Assembly: GCA_963556195.1 (NCBI GenBank)
Contig: OY744546.1
Coordinates: 66,211,803-66,275,802, forward strand
From: Sepiola atlantica
Lineage: Eukaryota > Mollusca > Cephalopoda > Sepiida > Sepiolidae
Direction of reading: 5' to 3'
Length of the DNA: 64,000 nt
This document shows positions 29,106 to 42,900 of this stretch, piece after piece. The translations under genes and the position numbers were made by a program. The first letter of the stretch is position 1; each line of letters begins with the position of its first letter. The notes beneath the pieces are model-generated. The model had not been told where the DNA came from, did not search any database, and saw nothing but the letters and a program-made list of their open reading frames with translations.

Positions 29106-29759
29106 TTAACTTTTAACCATGATTGATTGGCAGTGAGAACAACTTCATGATGTTGTAACAGAAAACAACATAGAGATAAATCATTTGATGAACTTTATTT
29201 ATAGATTGATCTTTTGAAACCTACGACTGTAAAACATAGGTAATTATTTATATAATACTCATCGTATAGATATACTTCACTTTAATATGTGCTTCAAATA
29301 CTGTGATGTGATGCCTAACAGTAAAACTATTCTAATACGATATAAGAAATAGAAAGAGCAACACATAGGATATAATATTGCTTTCCTGTGAAAAGCTGAC
29401 AAGAAAAAAAAGTTGTTTTCCAAACTGATATTACCCGGGAATTGTAAAGATGAAGTCTTTACGCAAATAGGTAGCAGAAAACTGAAAACATATTTGCTAA
29501 AAACATGGTAAAAACAAGAAAAAGACATTGCAGATTATAGACTGTGAGATCACTTATACATAATTATCTGCGTTGGTATTTTTTTTTTACTCATCCAAAT
29601 TATTATTTCTGTTTAAAGTATACGTTGGTTGGATTTATCTTCTCATTTTTTTAAAATTTCATAAATTTTCTTCAACTGAAAGAGAGCAACACATGAGATA
29701 CCATATTGTTCCTCTGAGAAGCAGAAAAGAAAACATAGAAATGCATTATTTTGATTCGC
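29106..29759. other. Unassigned AT-rich sequence
   Basis: No gene recognised up to the satellite edge. Confidence 0.5.
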
Positions 29760-32700
29760 GGAGACTGGATATAAATGTAAATAATTACAACTTTATTCCT
29801 GAATTTATAATTAGTAATTAATAGATTAGATATGAATGTAAATAATTACAACTTTATTCCTGAATTTATAATTAGTAATTAATAGATTAGATATGAATGT
29901 AAATAATTACAACTTTATTCCTGAATTTATAATTAGTAATTAATAGATTAGATATGAATGTAAACAATTACAACTTTATTCCTGAATTTATTATTAGTAA
30001 TTAATAGATTAGATATGAATGTAAACAATTACAACTTTATTCCTGAATTTATAATTTGTAATTAATAGATTAGATATGAATGTAAATAATTACAACTTTG
30101 TTCCTGAATTTATAATTAGTTATTAATAGATTAGATATGAATGTAAATAATTACAACTTTATTCCTGAATTTATAATTAGTAATTAATAGATTAGATATG
30201 AATGAAACTAATTACAACTTTATTCCTGAATTTATAATTAGTAATTAATAGATTAGATATGAATGTAAATAATTACAACTTTATTTTTGAATTTATAACT
30301 AGTAATTAATAAATTAGATATAAATGTAAATAATTACAACTTTATTCCTGAATTTATAATTAGTAATTAATAGATTAGATATGAATGTAAATAATTACAA
30401 CTTTATTCCTGAATTTATAATTAGTAATTAATAGATTAGATATGAATGTAAATAATTACAACTTTATTCCTGAATTTATAATTAGTTATTAATAGATTAG
30501 ATATGAATGTAAATAATTACAACTTTATTCCTGAATTTATAATTAGTTATTAATAGATTAGATATGAATGTAAATAATTACAACATTATTCCTGAATTTA
30601 TAATTAGTAATGATTAGATTAGATATGAATGTAAATAATTACAACTTTATTTCTGAATTTATAATAAGTAATTAATAGATTAGATATGAATGTAAATAAT
30701 TACAACTTTATTCCTGAATTTATAATTAGTTATTAATAGATTAGATATGAATGTAAATAATTACAACTTTATTCCTGAATTTATAATTAGTTATTAATAG
30801 ATTAGATATGAATGTAAATAATTACAACTTTATTCCTGAATTTATAATTAGTAATTAATAGATTAGATATGAATGTAAATAATTACAACTTTATTCCTGA
30901 ATTTATAATTAGTAATTAATAGATTAGATATGAATGTAAATAATTACAACTTTATTCCTGAATTTATAATTAGTAATTAATAGATTAGATATGAATGTAA
31001 ATAATTACAACTTTATTCCTGAATTTATAATTAGTAATTAATAGATTAGATATGAATGTAAATAATTACAACTTTATTCCTGAATTTATAATTAGTAATT
31101 AATAGATTAGATATGAATGTAAATAATTACAACTTTATTCCTGAATTTATAATTAGTAATTAATAGATTAGATATGAATGTAAATAATTACAACTTTATT
31201 CCTGAATTTATAATTAGTTATTAATAGATTAGATATGAATGTAAATAATTACAACTTTATTCCTGAATTTATAATTAGTAATTAATAGATTAGATATGAA
31301 TGTAAATAATTACAACTTTATTCCTGAATTTATAATTAGTTATTAATAGATTAGATATGAATGTAAATAATTACAACTTTATTCCTGAATTTATAATTAG
31401 TAATTAATAGATTAGATATGAATGTAAATAATTACAACTTTATTCCTGAATTTATAATTAGTTATTAATAGATTAGATATGAATGTAAATAATTACAACT
31501 TTATTCCTGAATTTATAATTAGTTATTAATAGATTAGATATGAATGTAAATAATTACAACATTATTCCTGAATTTATAATTAGTAATGATTAGATTAGAT
31601 ATGAATGTAAATAATTACAACTTTATTCCTGAATTTATAATTAGTAAATAATAGATTAGATATGAATGTAAACAATTACAACTTTATTCCTGAATTTATA
31701 ATTAGTAATGATTAGATTAGATATGAATGTAAATAATTACAACTTTATTCCTGAATTTATAATTAGTAATTAATAGATTAGATATGAATGAAAATAATTA
31801 CAACTTTATTCCTGAATTTATAATTAGTAATTAATAGATTAGATATGAATGTAAATAATTACAACTTTATTCCTGAATTTATAATTAGTAATTAATAGAT
31901 TAGATATGAATATAAACAATTACAACTTTATTCCTGAATTTATAATTAGTAATTAATAGATTAGATATGAATGTAAATAATTACAACTTTATTCCTGAAT
32001 TTATAATTAGTAATTAATAGATTAGATATGAATGTAAATAATTACAACTTTATTCCTGAATTTATAATTAGTTATTAATAGATTAGATATGAATGTAAAC
32101 AATTACAACTTTATTCCTGAATTTATAATTAGTAATTAATAGATTAGATATGAATGAAAATAATTACAACTTTATTCCTGAATTTATAATTAGTAATTAA
32201 TAGATTAGATATGAATGAAAATAATTACAACTTTATTCCTGAATTTATAATTAGTAATTAATAGATTAGATATGAATGTAAACAATTACAACTTTATTCC
32301 TGAATTTATAATTAGTAATTAATAGATTAGATATGAATGTAAATAATTACAACTTTATTCCTGAATTTATAATTAGTAATTAATAGATTAGATATGAATG
32401 TAAATAATTACAACTTTATTCCTGAATTTATAATTAGTAATTAATAGATTAGATATGAATGTAAATAATTACAACTTTATTCCTGAATTTATAATTAGTA
32501 ATTAATAGATTAGATATGAATGAAAATAATTACAACTTTATTCCTGAATTTATAATTAGTAATTAATAGATTAGATATGAATGTAAACAATTACAACTTT
32601 ATTCCTGAATTTATAATTAGTAATTAATAGATTAGATATGAATGTAAATAATTACAACTTTATTCCTGAATTTATAATTAGTAATTAATAGATTAGATAT

Positions 32701-32874
32701 GAATGTAAATAATTACAACTTTATTCCTGAATTTATAATTAGTAATTAATAGATTAGATATGAATGAAAATAATTACAACTTTATTCCTGAATTTATAAT
32801 TAGTAATTAATAGATTAGATATGAATGTAAACAATTACAACTTTATTCCTGAATTTATAATTAGTTATTAATAG
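29760..32874. repeat. 61-bp satellite array, first block (about 51 units)
   Basis: Period exactly 61, seen as a one-base shift per 60-base line. The consensus has attagatatgaatgtaaata then attacaactttattcctgaa and tttataattagtaattaata plus g; 10 of 61 bases are G or C. The first unit is partial (from about 29762). Variants gtaaacaatt, gaaaataatt and agttattaatag mark this block. It ends at the Merlin target duplication attaatag (32867-32874). Confidence 0.97.
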
Positions 32875-33028
32875 GGTACTGTTTTAGATATTGACCCTAA
32901 CTTTCGTGACTGCCCCGCAGCAGCGAGCCGACAGCTAACGGAAGCGTCCGAGACCTGCCGAAATCGAAAACGAGGCTGGCAGGCAGACGATATTGATTTC
33001 AAAGAGAGACGCTTGGCACTAATTAAAA

Positions 33029-33544
33029 ATGAATTTCGAAGTGTTGTGTAGTTCGATTGCCTCTCCGGAGCAGTGCATTAACTTTTGTCAGCAGAAAGCT
33101 CTGATGGCAAAAGATATGCGATGTATGCGATGCGGCGGCGGCCGACTTTGCCGGCTAGTACCGCGAAAGAGTGTTTCGAAAAAATATGCCTGGAGATGCC
33201 CCACCCAGGAATGCCGGGCTTGGATTTCGCTGCGATCGGGGACGTTTTTTTTCGCGGTCAAAACTCACCATATCAACAATTCTAAAGATGATATACCTGT
33301 GGTCCCAGGATATGGCGACCTGCGGGAATTCATGTGGCGACAGACTTTTAAAAAAGACCCTTTCGCCGCCATATTATCGCAGATAGCCGTACTTTATTCA
33401 GTCGTCGGCGACCAACAATCTTCTGCTGCTCCGCCTCCTTCCACATCCTCGGCGACGACCCCATCCTCCTCTTCTGCCTGTATTTCGATAAGCCCCCCCC
33501 CTCCAAAAACGAAAAACAAGCCCTTACCCCTACAGCTAAAATAA
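33029..33544 (+). CDS. Internally deleted Merlin (ISXO2-like) transposase, 171 aa
   Basis: Starts at a true ATG 67 bp inside the left terminal repeat and is open to TAA. Residues 32-62 form the zinc ribbon of the family: C32-x2-C35, then WRC at 55-57 and C62. It is followed by the hallmark ISLRSGTFF (66-74). The frame then jumps to GYGDLREFMWRQTF (94-107) and FAAILSQIAVLYS, the conserved C-terminal end of animal Merlin transposases. The catalytic DDE region between about residues 80 and 93 is missing without loss of frame. The tail (about 130-171) is Ser/Pro-rich. It could still bind DNA and might act as a repressor; that is inference. Confidence 0.82.
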   Translation: MNFEVLCSSIASPEQCINFCQQKALMAKDMRCMRCGGGRLCRLVPRKSVSKKYAWRCPTQECRAWISLRSGTFFFAVKTHHINNSKDDIPVVPGYGDLREFMWRQTFKKDPFAAILSQIAVLYSVVGDQQSSAAPPPSTSSATTPSSSSACISISPPPPKTKNKPLPLQLK

Positions 33545-33842
33545 TTGAAAAAAAAAACAAAAAAACAATGCGTAATTGCAAATAAAAAAACAAAAAAAAA
33601 TTGTTTTAAAAAAGTTATTATTTTAGCGTTCATAAAAACAGTTTTTTTTCAGTTAAAAAAAACAAAAAAAAAGAGTTTAAAAAGTTAGTTTTCGTACATA
33701 AAATGGTTAATTATTAATAAAAAAAAAAGTTTATTCATTTCAGCTATGGGTTTGTTCATTTATTTCATTTTCTGTATAAAAATATATGCATTTCTTTTTC
33801 TTTACGTATAGTCATCGTCTTACATTGTTGTCGTCTGCCGAC
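33545..33842. other. Merlin 3' non-coding part
   Basis: A-rich (repeated aaaaaacaaaaaa) and T-rich sequence between the stop codon and the right terminal repeat. No signals beyond possible aataaa-like motifs. Confidence 0.6.
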
Positions 33843-33930
33843 TCGGCAGGTCTCGGACGCTTCCGTTAGCTGTCGGCTCGCTGCTGCCGGGCAGTCACGA
33901 AAGTTAGGGTCAATATCTAAAACAGTACCA

Positions 33931-36900
33931 TTAATAGATCAGATATGAATGTAAACAATTACAACTTTATTCCTGAATTTATAATTAGTAATGATTAGAT
34001 TAGATATGAATGTAAATAATTACAACTTTATTCCTGAATTTATAATTAGTAAATAATAGATTAGATATGAATGTAAACAATTACAACTTTATTCCTGAAT
34101 TTATAATTAGTAATGATTAGATTAGATATGAATGTAAATAATTACAACTTTATTCCTGAATTTATAATTAGTAAATAATAGATTAGATATGAATGTAAAC
34201 AATTACAACTTTATTCCTGAATTTATAATTAGTAATGATTAGATTAGATATGAATGTAAATAATTACAACTTTATTCCTGAATTTATAATTAGTAATTAA
34301 TAGATAAGATATGAATGTAAATAATTACAACTTTATTCTTGAATTTATAATTGGTAATTAATAGATTAGATATGAATGTAAATAATTACAACTTTATTCC
34401 TGAATTTATAATTAGTAATTAATAGATTAGATATAAATGTAAATAATTACAACTTTATTCCTGAATTTATAATTGGTAATTAATAGATTAGATATGAATG
34501 TAAATAATTACAACTTTATTCTTGAATTTATAATTAGTAAATAATAGATTAGATATGAATGTAAATAATTACAACTTTATTCCTGAATTTATAATTGGTA
34601 ATTAATAGATAAGATATGAATGTAAATAATTACAACTTTATTCTTGAATTTATAATTAGTAATTAATAGATTAGATATGAATATAAATAATTACAACTTT
34701 ATTCCTGAATTTATAATTAGTAAATAATAAATTAGATATGAATGTAAATAATTACAACTTTATTCCTGAATTTATAATTAGTAATTAATAAATTAGATAT
34801 GAATGTCAATAATTACAACTTTATTCCTGAATTTATAATTAGTAAATAATAGATTAGATATGAATGTAAATAATTACAACTTTATTCCTGAATTTATAAT
34901 TAGTAATTAATAGATTAGATATAAATGTAAATAATTACAACTTTATTCCTGAATTTATAATTAGTAAATAATAGATTAAATATGAATGTAAATAATTACA
35001 ACTTTATTCCCGAATTTATAATTGGTAATTAATAGATTAGATATGAATGTAAATAATTACAACTTTATTCCTGAATTTATAATTAGTAATTAATAGATTA
35101 GATATGAATGTAAATAATTACAACTTTATTCTTGAATTTATAATTAGTAATTAATAGATTAGATATGAATGTAAATAATTACAACTTTATTCCCGAATTT
35201 ATAATTAGTAATTAATAGATTAGATATGAATGTAAATAATTACAACTTTATTCCTGAATTTATAATTAGTTATTAATAGATTAGATATGAATGTAAATAA
35301 TTACAACTTTATTCCTGAATTTATAATTAGTAATTAATAGATTAGATATAAATGTAAATAATTACAACTTTATTCCTGAATTTATAATTAGTAATTAATA
35401 GATTAGATATAAATGTAAATAATTACAACTTTATTCCTGAATTTATAATTAGTAATTAATAGATTAGATATAAATGTAAATAATTACAACTTTATTCCTG
35501 AATTTATAATTAGTAATTAATAGATTAGATATGAATGAAAATAATTACAACTTTATTTCTGAATTTATAATTAGTAATTAATAGATTAGATATGAATGTA
35601 AATAATTACAACTTTATTCCTGAATTTATAATTAGTAATTAACAGATAAGATACGAATATAAATAATTACAACTTTATTCCTGAATTTATAATTAGTAAA
35701 TAATAGATTAGATATAAATGTAAATAATTACAACTTTATTCCTGAATTTATAATTGGTAATTAATAGATTAGATATGAATGTAAATAATTACAACTTTAT
35801 TCCCGAATTTATAATTAGTAAATAATAGATTAGATATGAATGTAAATAATTACAACTTTATTTCTGAATTTATAATTAGTAATTAATAGATTAGATATGA
35901 ATGTAAATAATTACAACTTTATTCCTGAATTTATAATTAGTAATTAATAGATAAGATACGAATATAAATAATTACAACTTTATTCCTGAATTTATAATTG
36001 GTAATTAATAGATTAGATATAAATGTAAATAATTACAACTTTATTCCTGAATTTATAATTGGTAATTAATAGATTAGATATGAATGTAAATAATTACAAC
36101 TTTATTCCCGAATTTATAATTAGTAAATAATAGATTAGATATGAATGTAAATAATTACAACTTTATTTCTGAATTTATAATTAGTAATTAATAGATTAGA
36201 TATGAATGTAAATAATTACAACTTTATTCCTGAATTTATAATTAGTAATTAATAGATAAGATACGAATATAAATAATTACAACTTTATTCCTGAATTTAT
36301 AATTAGTAAATAATAGATTAGATATGAATGTAAATAATTACAACTTTATTCCTTAATTTATAATTAGTAATTAATAGATTAGATATGAATGTAAATAATT
36401 ACAACTTTATTCCCGAATTTATAATTAGTAATTAATAGATTAGATATGAATGTAAATAATTACAACTTTATTCTTGAATTTATAATTGGTAATTAATAAA
36501 TTAGATATGAATGTAAATAATTACAACTTTATTCCTGAATTTATAATTAGTAATTAATAGATTAGATATGAATGTAAATAATTACAACTTTATTCCTGAA
36601 TTTATAATTAGTAATTAATAGATTAGATATGAATGTAAATAATTACAACTTTATTCTTGAATTTATAATTAGTAATTAATAGATTAGATATAAATGTAAA
36701 TAATTACAACTTTATTCCTGAATTTATAATTAGTAATTAATAGATTAGATATGAATGTAAATAATTACAACTTTATTCCTGAATTTATAATTAGTAATTA
36801 ATAGATTAGATATAAATGTAAATAATTACAACTTTATTCCTGAATTTATAATTAGTAATTAATAGATTAGATATAAATGTAAATAATTACAACTTTATTC

Positions 36901-39900
36901 CTGAATTTATAATTAGTAATTAATTAATTAGATATGAATGTAAATAATTACAACTTTATTCCCGAATTTATAATTAGTAATTAATAGATTAGATATGAAT
37001 GTAAATAATTACAACTTTATTCCTGAATTTATAATTAGTAATTAATAGATTAGATATAAATGTAAATAATTACAACTTTATTCCTGAATTTATAATTAGT
37101 AAATAATAGATTAGATATGAATGTAAATAATTACAACTTTATTTCTGAATTTATAATTAGTAATTAATAGATTAGATATGAATGTAAATAATTACAACTT
37201 TATTCCTGAATTTATAATTAGTAATTAATAGATAAGATACGAATATAAATAATTACAACTTTATTCCTGAATTTATAATTGGTAATTAATAGATTAGATA
37301 TAAATGTAAATAATTACAACTTTATTCCCGAATTTATAATTAGTAATTAATAGATTAGATATGAATGTAAATAATTACAACTTTATTCCTGAATTTATAA
37401 TTAGTAATTAATAGATTAGATATAAATGTAAATAATTACAACTTTATTCCTGAATTTATAATTAGTAATTAATAGATTAGATATAAATTTAAATAATTAC
37501 AACTTTATTCTTGAATTTATAATTAGTGATTAATAGATTAGATATGAATGTAAATAATTACAACTTTATTCTTGGATTTATAATTAGTAATTAATAGATT
37601 AGATATGAATGTAAATAATTACAACTTTATTCCTGAATTTATGATTAGTAATTAATAGATTAGATATGAATGTAAATAATTACAACTTTATTCCTGAATT
37701 TATAATTAGTAATTAATAGATTAGATATAAATGTAAATAATTACAACTTTATTCCTGAATTTATAATTAGTAATTAATAGATTAGATATAAATGTAAATA
37801 ATTACAACTTTATTCTTGAATTTATAATTAGTGATTAATAGATTAGATATGAATGTAAATAATTACAACTTTATTCCTGAATTTATAATTAGTAATTAAT
37901 AGATTAGATATGAATGTAAATAATTACAACTTTATTCCTAAATTTATAATTAGTAATTAATAGATTAGATATAAATGTAAATAATTACAACTTTAATCCT
38001 TAATTTATAATTAGTAATTAATAGATTAGATATAAATGTAAATAATTACAACTTTATTCCTGAATTTATAATTAGTAATTAATAGATTAGATATGAATGT
38101 AAATAATTACAACTTTATTCTTGGATTTATAATTAGTAATTAATAGATTAGATATGAATGTAAATAATTACAACTTTATTCCTTAATTTATAATTAGTAA
38201 TTAATAGATTACATATAAATGTAAATAATTACAACTTTATTCCTGAATTTATAATTAGTAAATAATAGATTAGATATAAATGTAAATAATTACAACTTTA
38301 TTCCTGAATTTATAATTAGTAATTAATAGATTAGATATGAATGAAAATAATTACAACTTTATTCCTGAATTTATAATTAGTTATTAATAGATTAGATATG
38401 AATGTAAATAATTACAACTTTATTCCTGAATTTATAATTAGTAATTAATAGATTAGATATAAATGTAAATAATTACAACTTTATTCCTGAATTTATAATT
38501 AGTAATTAATAGATTAGATATAAATGTAAATAATTACAACTTTATTCCTGAATTTATAATTAGTAATTAATAGATTAGATATAAATGTAAATAATTACAA
38601 CTTTATTCCTGAATTTATAATTAGTAATTAATAGATTAGATATGTATGAAAATAATTACAACTTTATTTCTGAATTTATAATTAGTAATTAATAGATTAG
38701 ATATAAATGTAAATAATTACAACTTTATTCCTGAATTTATAATTAGTAATTAATAGATTAGATATGAATGTAAATAATTACAACTTTATTCCTGAATTTA
38801 TAATTGGTAATTAATAGATTAGATATGAATGTAAATAATTACAACTTTATTCCTGAATTTATAATTAGTAATTAATAGATTAGATATAAATGTAAATAAT
38901 TACAACTTTATTCCTGAATTTATAATTAGTTATTAATAGATAAGATATGAATGTAAATAATTACAACTTTATTCCTGAATTTATAATTAGTAATTAATAG
39001 ATTAGATATGAATATAAATAATTACAACTTTATTCCTGAATTTATAATTAGTAAATAATAAATTAGATATGAATGTAAATAATTACAACTTTATTCCTGA
39101 ATTTATAATTAGTAATTAATAAATTAGATATGAATGTCAATAATTACAACTTTATTCCTGAATTTATAATTAGTAAATAATAGATTAGATATGAATGTAA
39201 ATAATTACAACTTTATTCCTGAATTTATAATTAGTAATTAATAGATTAGATATAAATGTAAATAATTACAACTTTATTCCTGAATTTATAATTAGTAAAT
39301 AATAGATTAAATATGAATGTAAATAATTACAACTTTATTCCCGAATTTATAATTAGTAAATAATAGATTAGATATGAATGTAAATAATTACAACTTTATT
39401 CCTGAATTTATAATTAGTAATTAATAGATTAGATATGAATGTAAATAATTACAACTTTATTCTTGAATTTATAATTGGTAATTAATAGATTAGATATGAA
39501 TGTAAATAATTACAACTTTATTCCCGAATTTATAATTAGTAATTAATAGATTAGATATGAATGTAAATAATTACAACTTTATTCCTGAATTTATAATTAG
39601 TTATTAATAGATTAGATATGAATGTAAATAATTACAACTTTATTCCTGAATTTATAATTAGTAATTAATAGATTAGATATAAATGTAAATAATTACAACT
39701 TTATTCCTGAATTTATAATTAGTAATTAATAGATTAGATATAAATGTAAATAATTACAACTTTATTCCTGAATTTATAATTAGTAATTAATAGATTAGAT
39801 ATAAATGTAAATAATTACAACTTTATTCCTGAATTTATAATTAGTAATTAATAGATTAGATATGAATGAAAATAATTACAACTTTATTTCTGAATTTATA

Positions 39901-42900
39901 ATTAGTAATTAATAGATTAGATATGAATGTAAATAATTACAACTTTATTCCTGAATTTATAATTAGTAATTAACAGATAAGATACGAATATAAATAATTA
40001 CAACTTTATTCCTGAATTTATAATTAGTAAATAATAGATTAGATATAAATGTAAATAATTACAACTTTATTCCTGAATTTATAATTAGTAATTAATAGAT
40101 AAGATACGAATATAAATAATTACAACTTTATTCCTGAATTTATAATTAGTAAATAATAGATTAGATATGAATGTAAATAATTACAACTTTATTCCTGAAT
40201 TTATAATTAGTAATTAATAGATTAGATATGAATGTAAATAATTACCACTTTATTCCTGAATTTATAATTAGTAATTAATAGATAAGATACGAATATAAAT
40301 AATTACAACTTTATTCCTGAATTTATAATTGGTAATTAATAGATTAGATATAAATGTAAATAATTACAACTTTATTCCTGAATTTATAATTAGTAATTAA
40401 TAGATAAGATACGAATATAAATAATTACAACTTTATTCCTGAATTTATAATTAGTAAATAATAGATTAGATATGAATGTAAATAATTACAACTTTATTCC
40501 TTAATTTATAATTAGTAATTAATAGATTAGATATGAATGTAAATAATTACCACTTTATTCCCGAATTTATAATTAGTAATTAATAGATTAGATATGAATG
40601 TAAATAATTACAACTTTATTCTTGAATTTATAATTAGTAATTAATAAATTAGATATGAATGTAAATAATTACAACTTTATTCCTGAATTTATAATTAGTA
40701 ATTAATAGATTAGATATGAATGTAAATAATTACAACTTTATTCCTGAATTTATAATTAGTAATTAATAGATTAGATATGAATGTAAATAATTACAACTTT
40801 ATTCTTGAATTTATAATTAGTAATTAATAAATTAGATATGAATGTAAATAATTACAACTTTATTCCCGAATTTATAATTAGTAATTAATAGATTAGATAT
40901 GAATGTAAATAATTACAACTTTATTCCTGAATTTATAATTAGTAATTAATAGATTAGATATAAATGTAAATAATTACAACTTTATTCCTGAATTTATAAT
41001 TAGTAAATAATAGATTAGATATGAATGTAAATTATTACAACTTTATTTCTGAATTTATAATTAGTAATTAATAGATTAGATATGAATGTAAATAATTACA
41101 ACTTTATTCCTGAATTTATAATTAGTAATTAATAGATAAGATACGAATATAAATAATTACAACTTTATTCCTGAATTTATAATTGGTAATTAATAGATTA
41201 GATATAAATGTAAATAATTACAACTTTATTCCTGAATTTATAATTAGTTATTAATAGATTAGATATGAATGTAAATAATTACAACTTTATTCCTGAATTT
41301 ATAATTAGTAATTAATAGATTAGATATGAATATAAATAATTACAACTTTATTCCTGAATTTATAATTAGTAAATAATAAATTAGATATGAATGTAAATAA
41401 TTACAACTTTATTCCTGAATTTATAATTAGTAATTAATAAATTAGATATGAATGTCAATAATTACAACTTTATTCCTGAATTTATCATTAGTAAATAATA
41501 GATTAGATATGAATGTAAATAATTACAACTTTATTCCTGAATTTATAATTAGTAATTAATAGATTAGATATAAATGTAAATAATTACAACTTTATTCCTG
41601 AATTTATAATTAGTAAATAATAGATTAAATATGAATGTAAATAATTACAACTTTATTCCCGAATTTATAATTAGTAAATAATAGATTAGATATGAATGTA
41701 AATAATTACAACTTTATTCCTGAATTTATAATTAGTAATTAATAGATTAGATATGAATGTAAATAATTACAACTTTATTCTTGAATTTATAATTGGTAAT
41801 TAATAGATTAGATATGAATGTAAATAATTACAACTTTATTCCCGAATTTATAATTAGTAATTAATAGATTAGATATGAATGTAAATAATTACAACTTTAT
41901 TCCTGAATTTATAATTAGTTATTAATAGATTAGATATGAATGTAAATAATTACAACTTTATTCCTGAATTTATAATTAGTAATTAATAGATTAGATATAA
42001 ATGTAAATAATTACAACTTTATTCCTGAATTTATAATTAGTAATTAATAGATTAGATATGAATGTAAATAATTACAACTTTATTCCTGAATTTATAATTA
42101 GTAATTAACAGATAAGATACGAATATAAATAATTACAACTTTATTCCTGAATTTATAATTAGTAAATAATAGATTAGATATAAATGTAAATAATTACAAC
42201 TTTATTCCTGAATTTATAATTGGTAATTAATAGATTAGATATGAATGTAAATAATTACAACTTTATTCCCGAATTTATAATTAGTAAATAATAGATTAGA
42301 TATGAATGTAAATAATTACAACTTTATTTCTGAATTTATAATTAGTAATTAATAGATTAGATATGAATGTAAATAATTACAACTTTATTCCTGAATTTAT
42401 AATTAGTAATTAATAGATAAGATACGAATATAAATAATTACAACTTTATTCCTGAATTTATAATTGGTAATTAATAGATTAGATATAAATGTAAATAATT
42501 ACAACTTTATTCCTGAATTTATAATTGGTAATTAATAGATTAGATATGAATGTAAATAATTACAACTTTATTCCCGAATTTATAATTAGTAAATAATAGA
42601 TTAGATATGAATGTAAATAATTACAACTTTATTTCTGAATTTATAATTAGTAATTAATAGATTAGATATGAATGTAAATAATTACAACTTTATTCCTGAA
42701 TTTATAATTAGTAATTAATAGATAAGATACGAATATAAATAATTACAACTTTATTCCTGAATTTATAATTAGTAAATAATAGATTAGATATGAATGTAAA
42801 TAATTACAAGTTTATTCCTTAATTTATAATTAGTAATTAATAGATTAGATATGAATGTAAATAATTACAACTTTATTCCCGAATTTATAATTAGTAATTA

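Larger units (their letters stand above)
32875..33930 (+). mobile_element. Merlin-type DNA transposon inserted in the satellite
   Basis: A 1056-bp unit with long terminal inverted repeats (32875-32961 and 33843-33930, one indel and one two-base difference) starting ggtactgttttagatattga. It is flanked by an 8-bp duplication attaatag (32867-32874 and 33931-33938). Merlin elements are known for 8-9 bp duplications and an IS1016/IS1595-related transposase, which fits the encoded protein. GC content is far above that of the satellite, so it came from outside. The transposase lacks its catalytic middle, so the copy is non-autonomous. Confidence 0.88.

Noticed and set aside
33348..33633. Minus-strand frames opposite the Merlin gene and a second plus-strand frame at 33085-33285
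   Set aside because: They are shadows of the 33029-33544 frame, which carries the conserved zinc ribbon and C-terminal motifs.
32875..33930. hAT or P-type transposon (also 8-bp duplications)
   Set aside because: The protein has the CxxC...WRC...ISLRSGTFF pattern of Merlin/IS1595-like transposases and none of the hAT or P motifs, and the terminal repeats are long.
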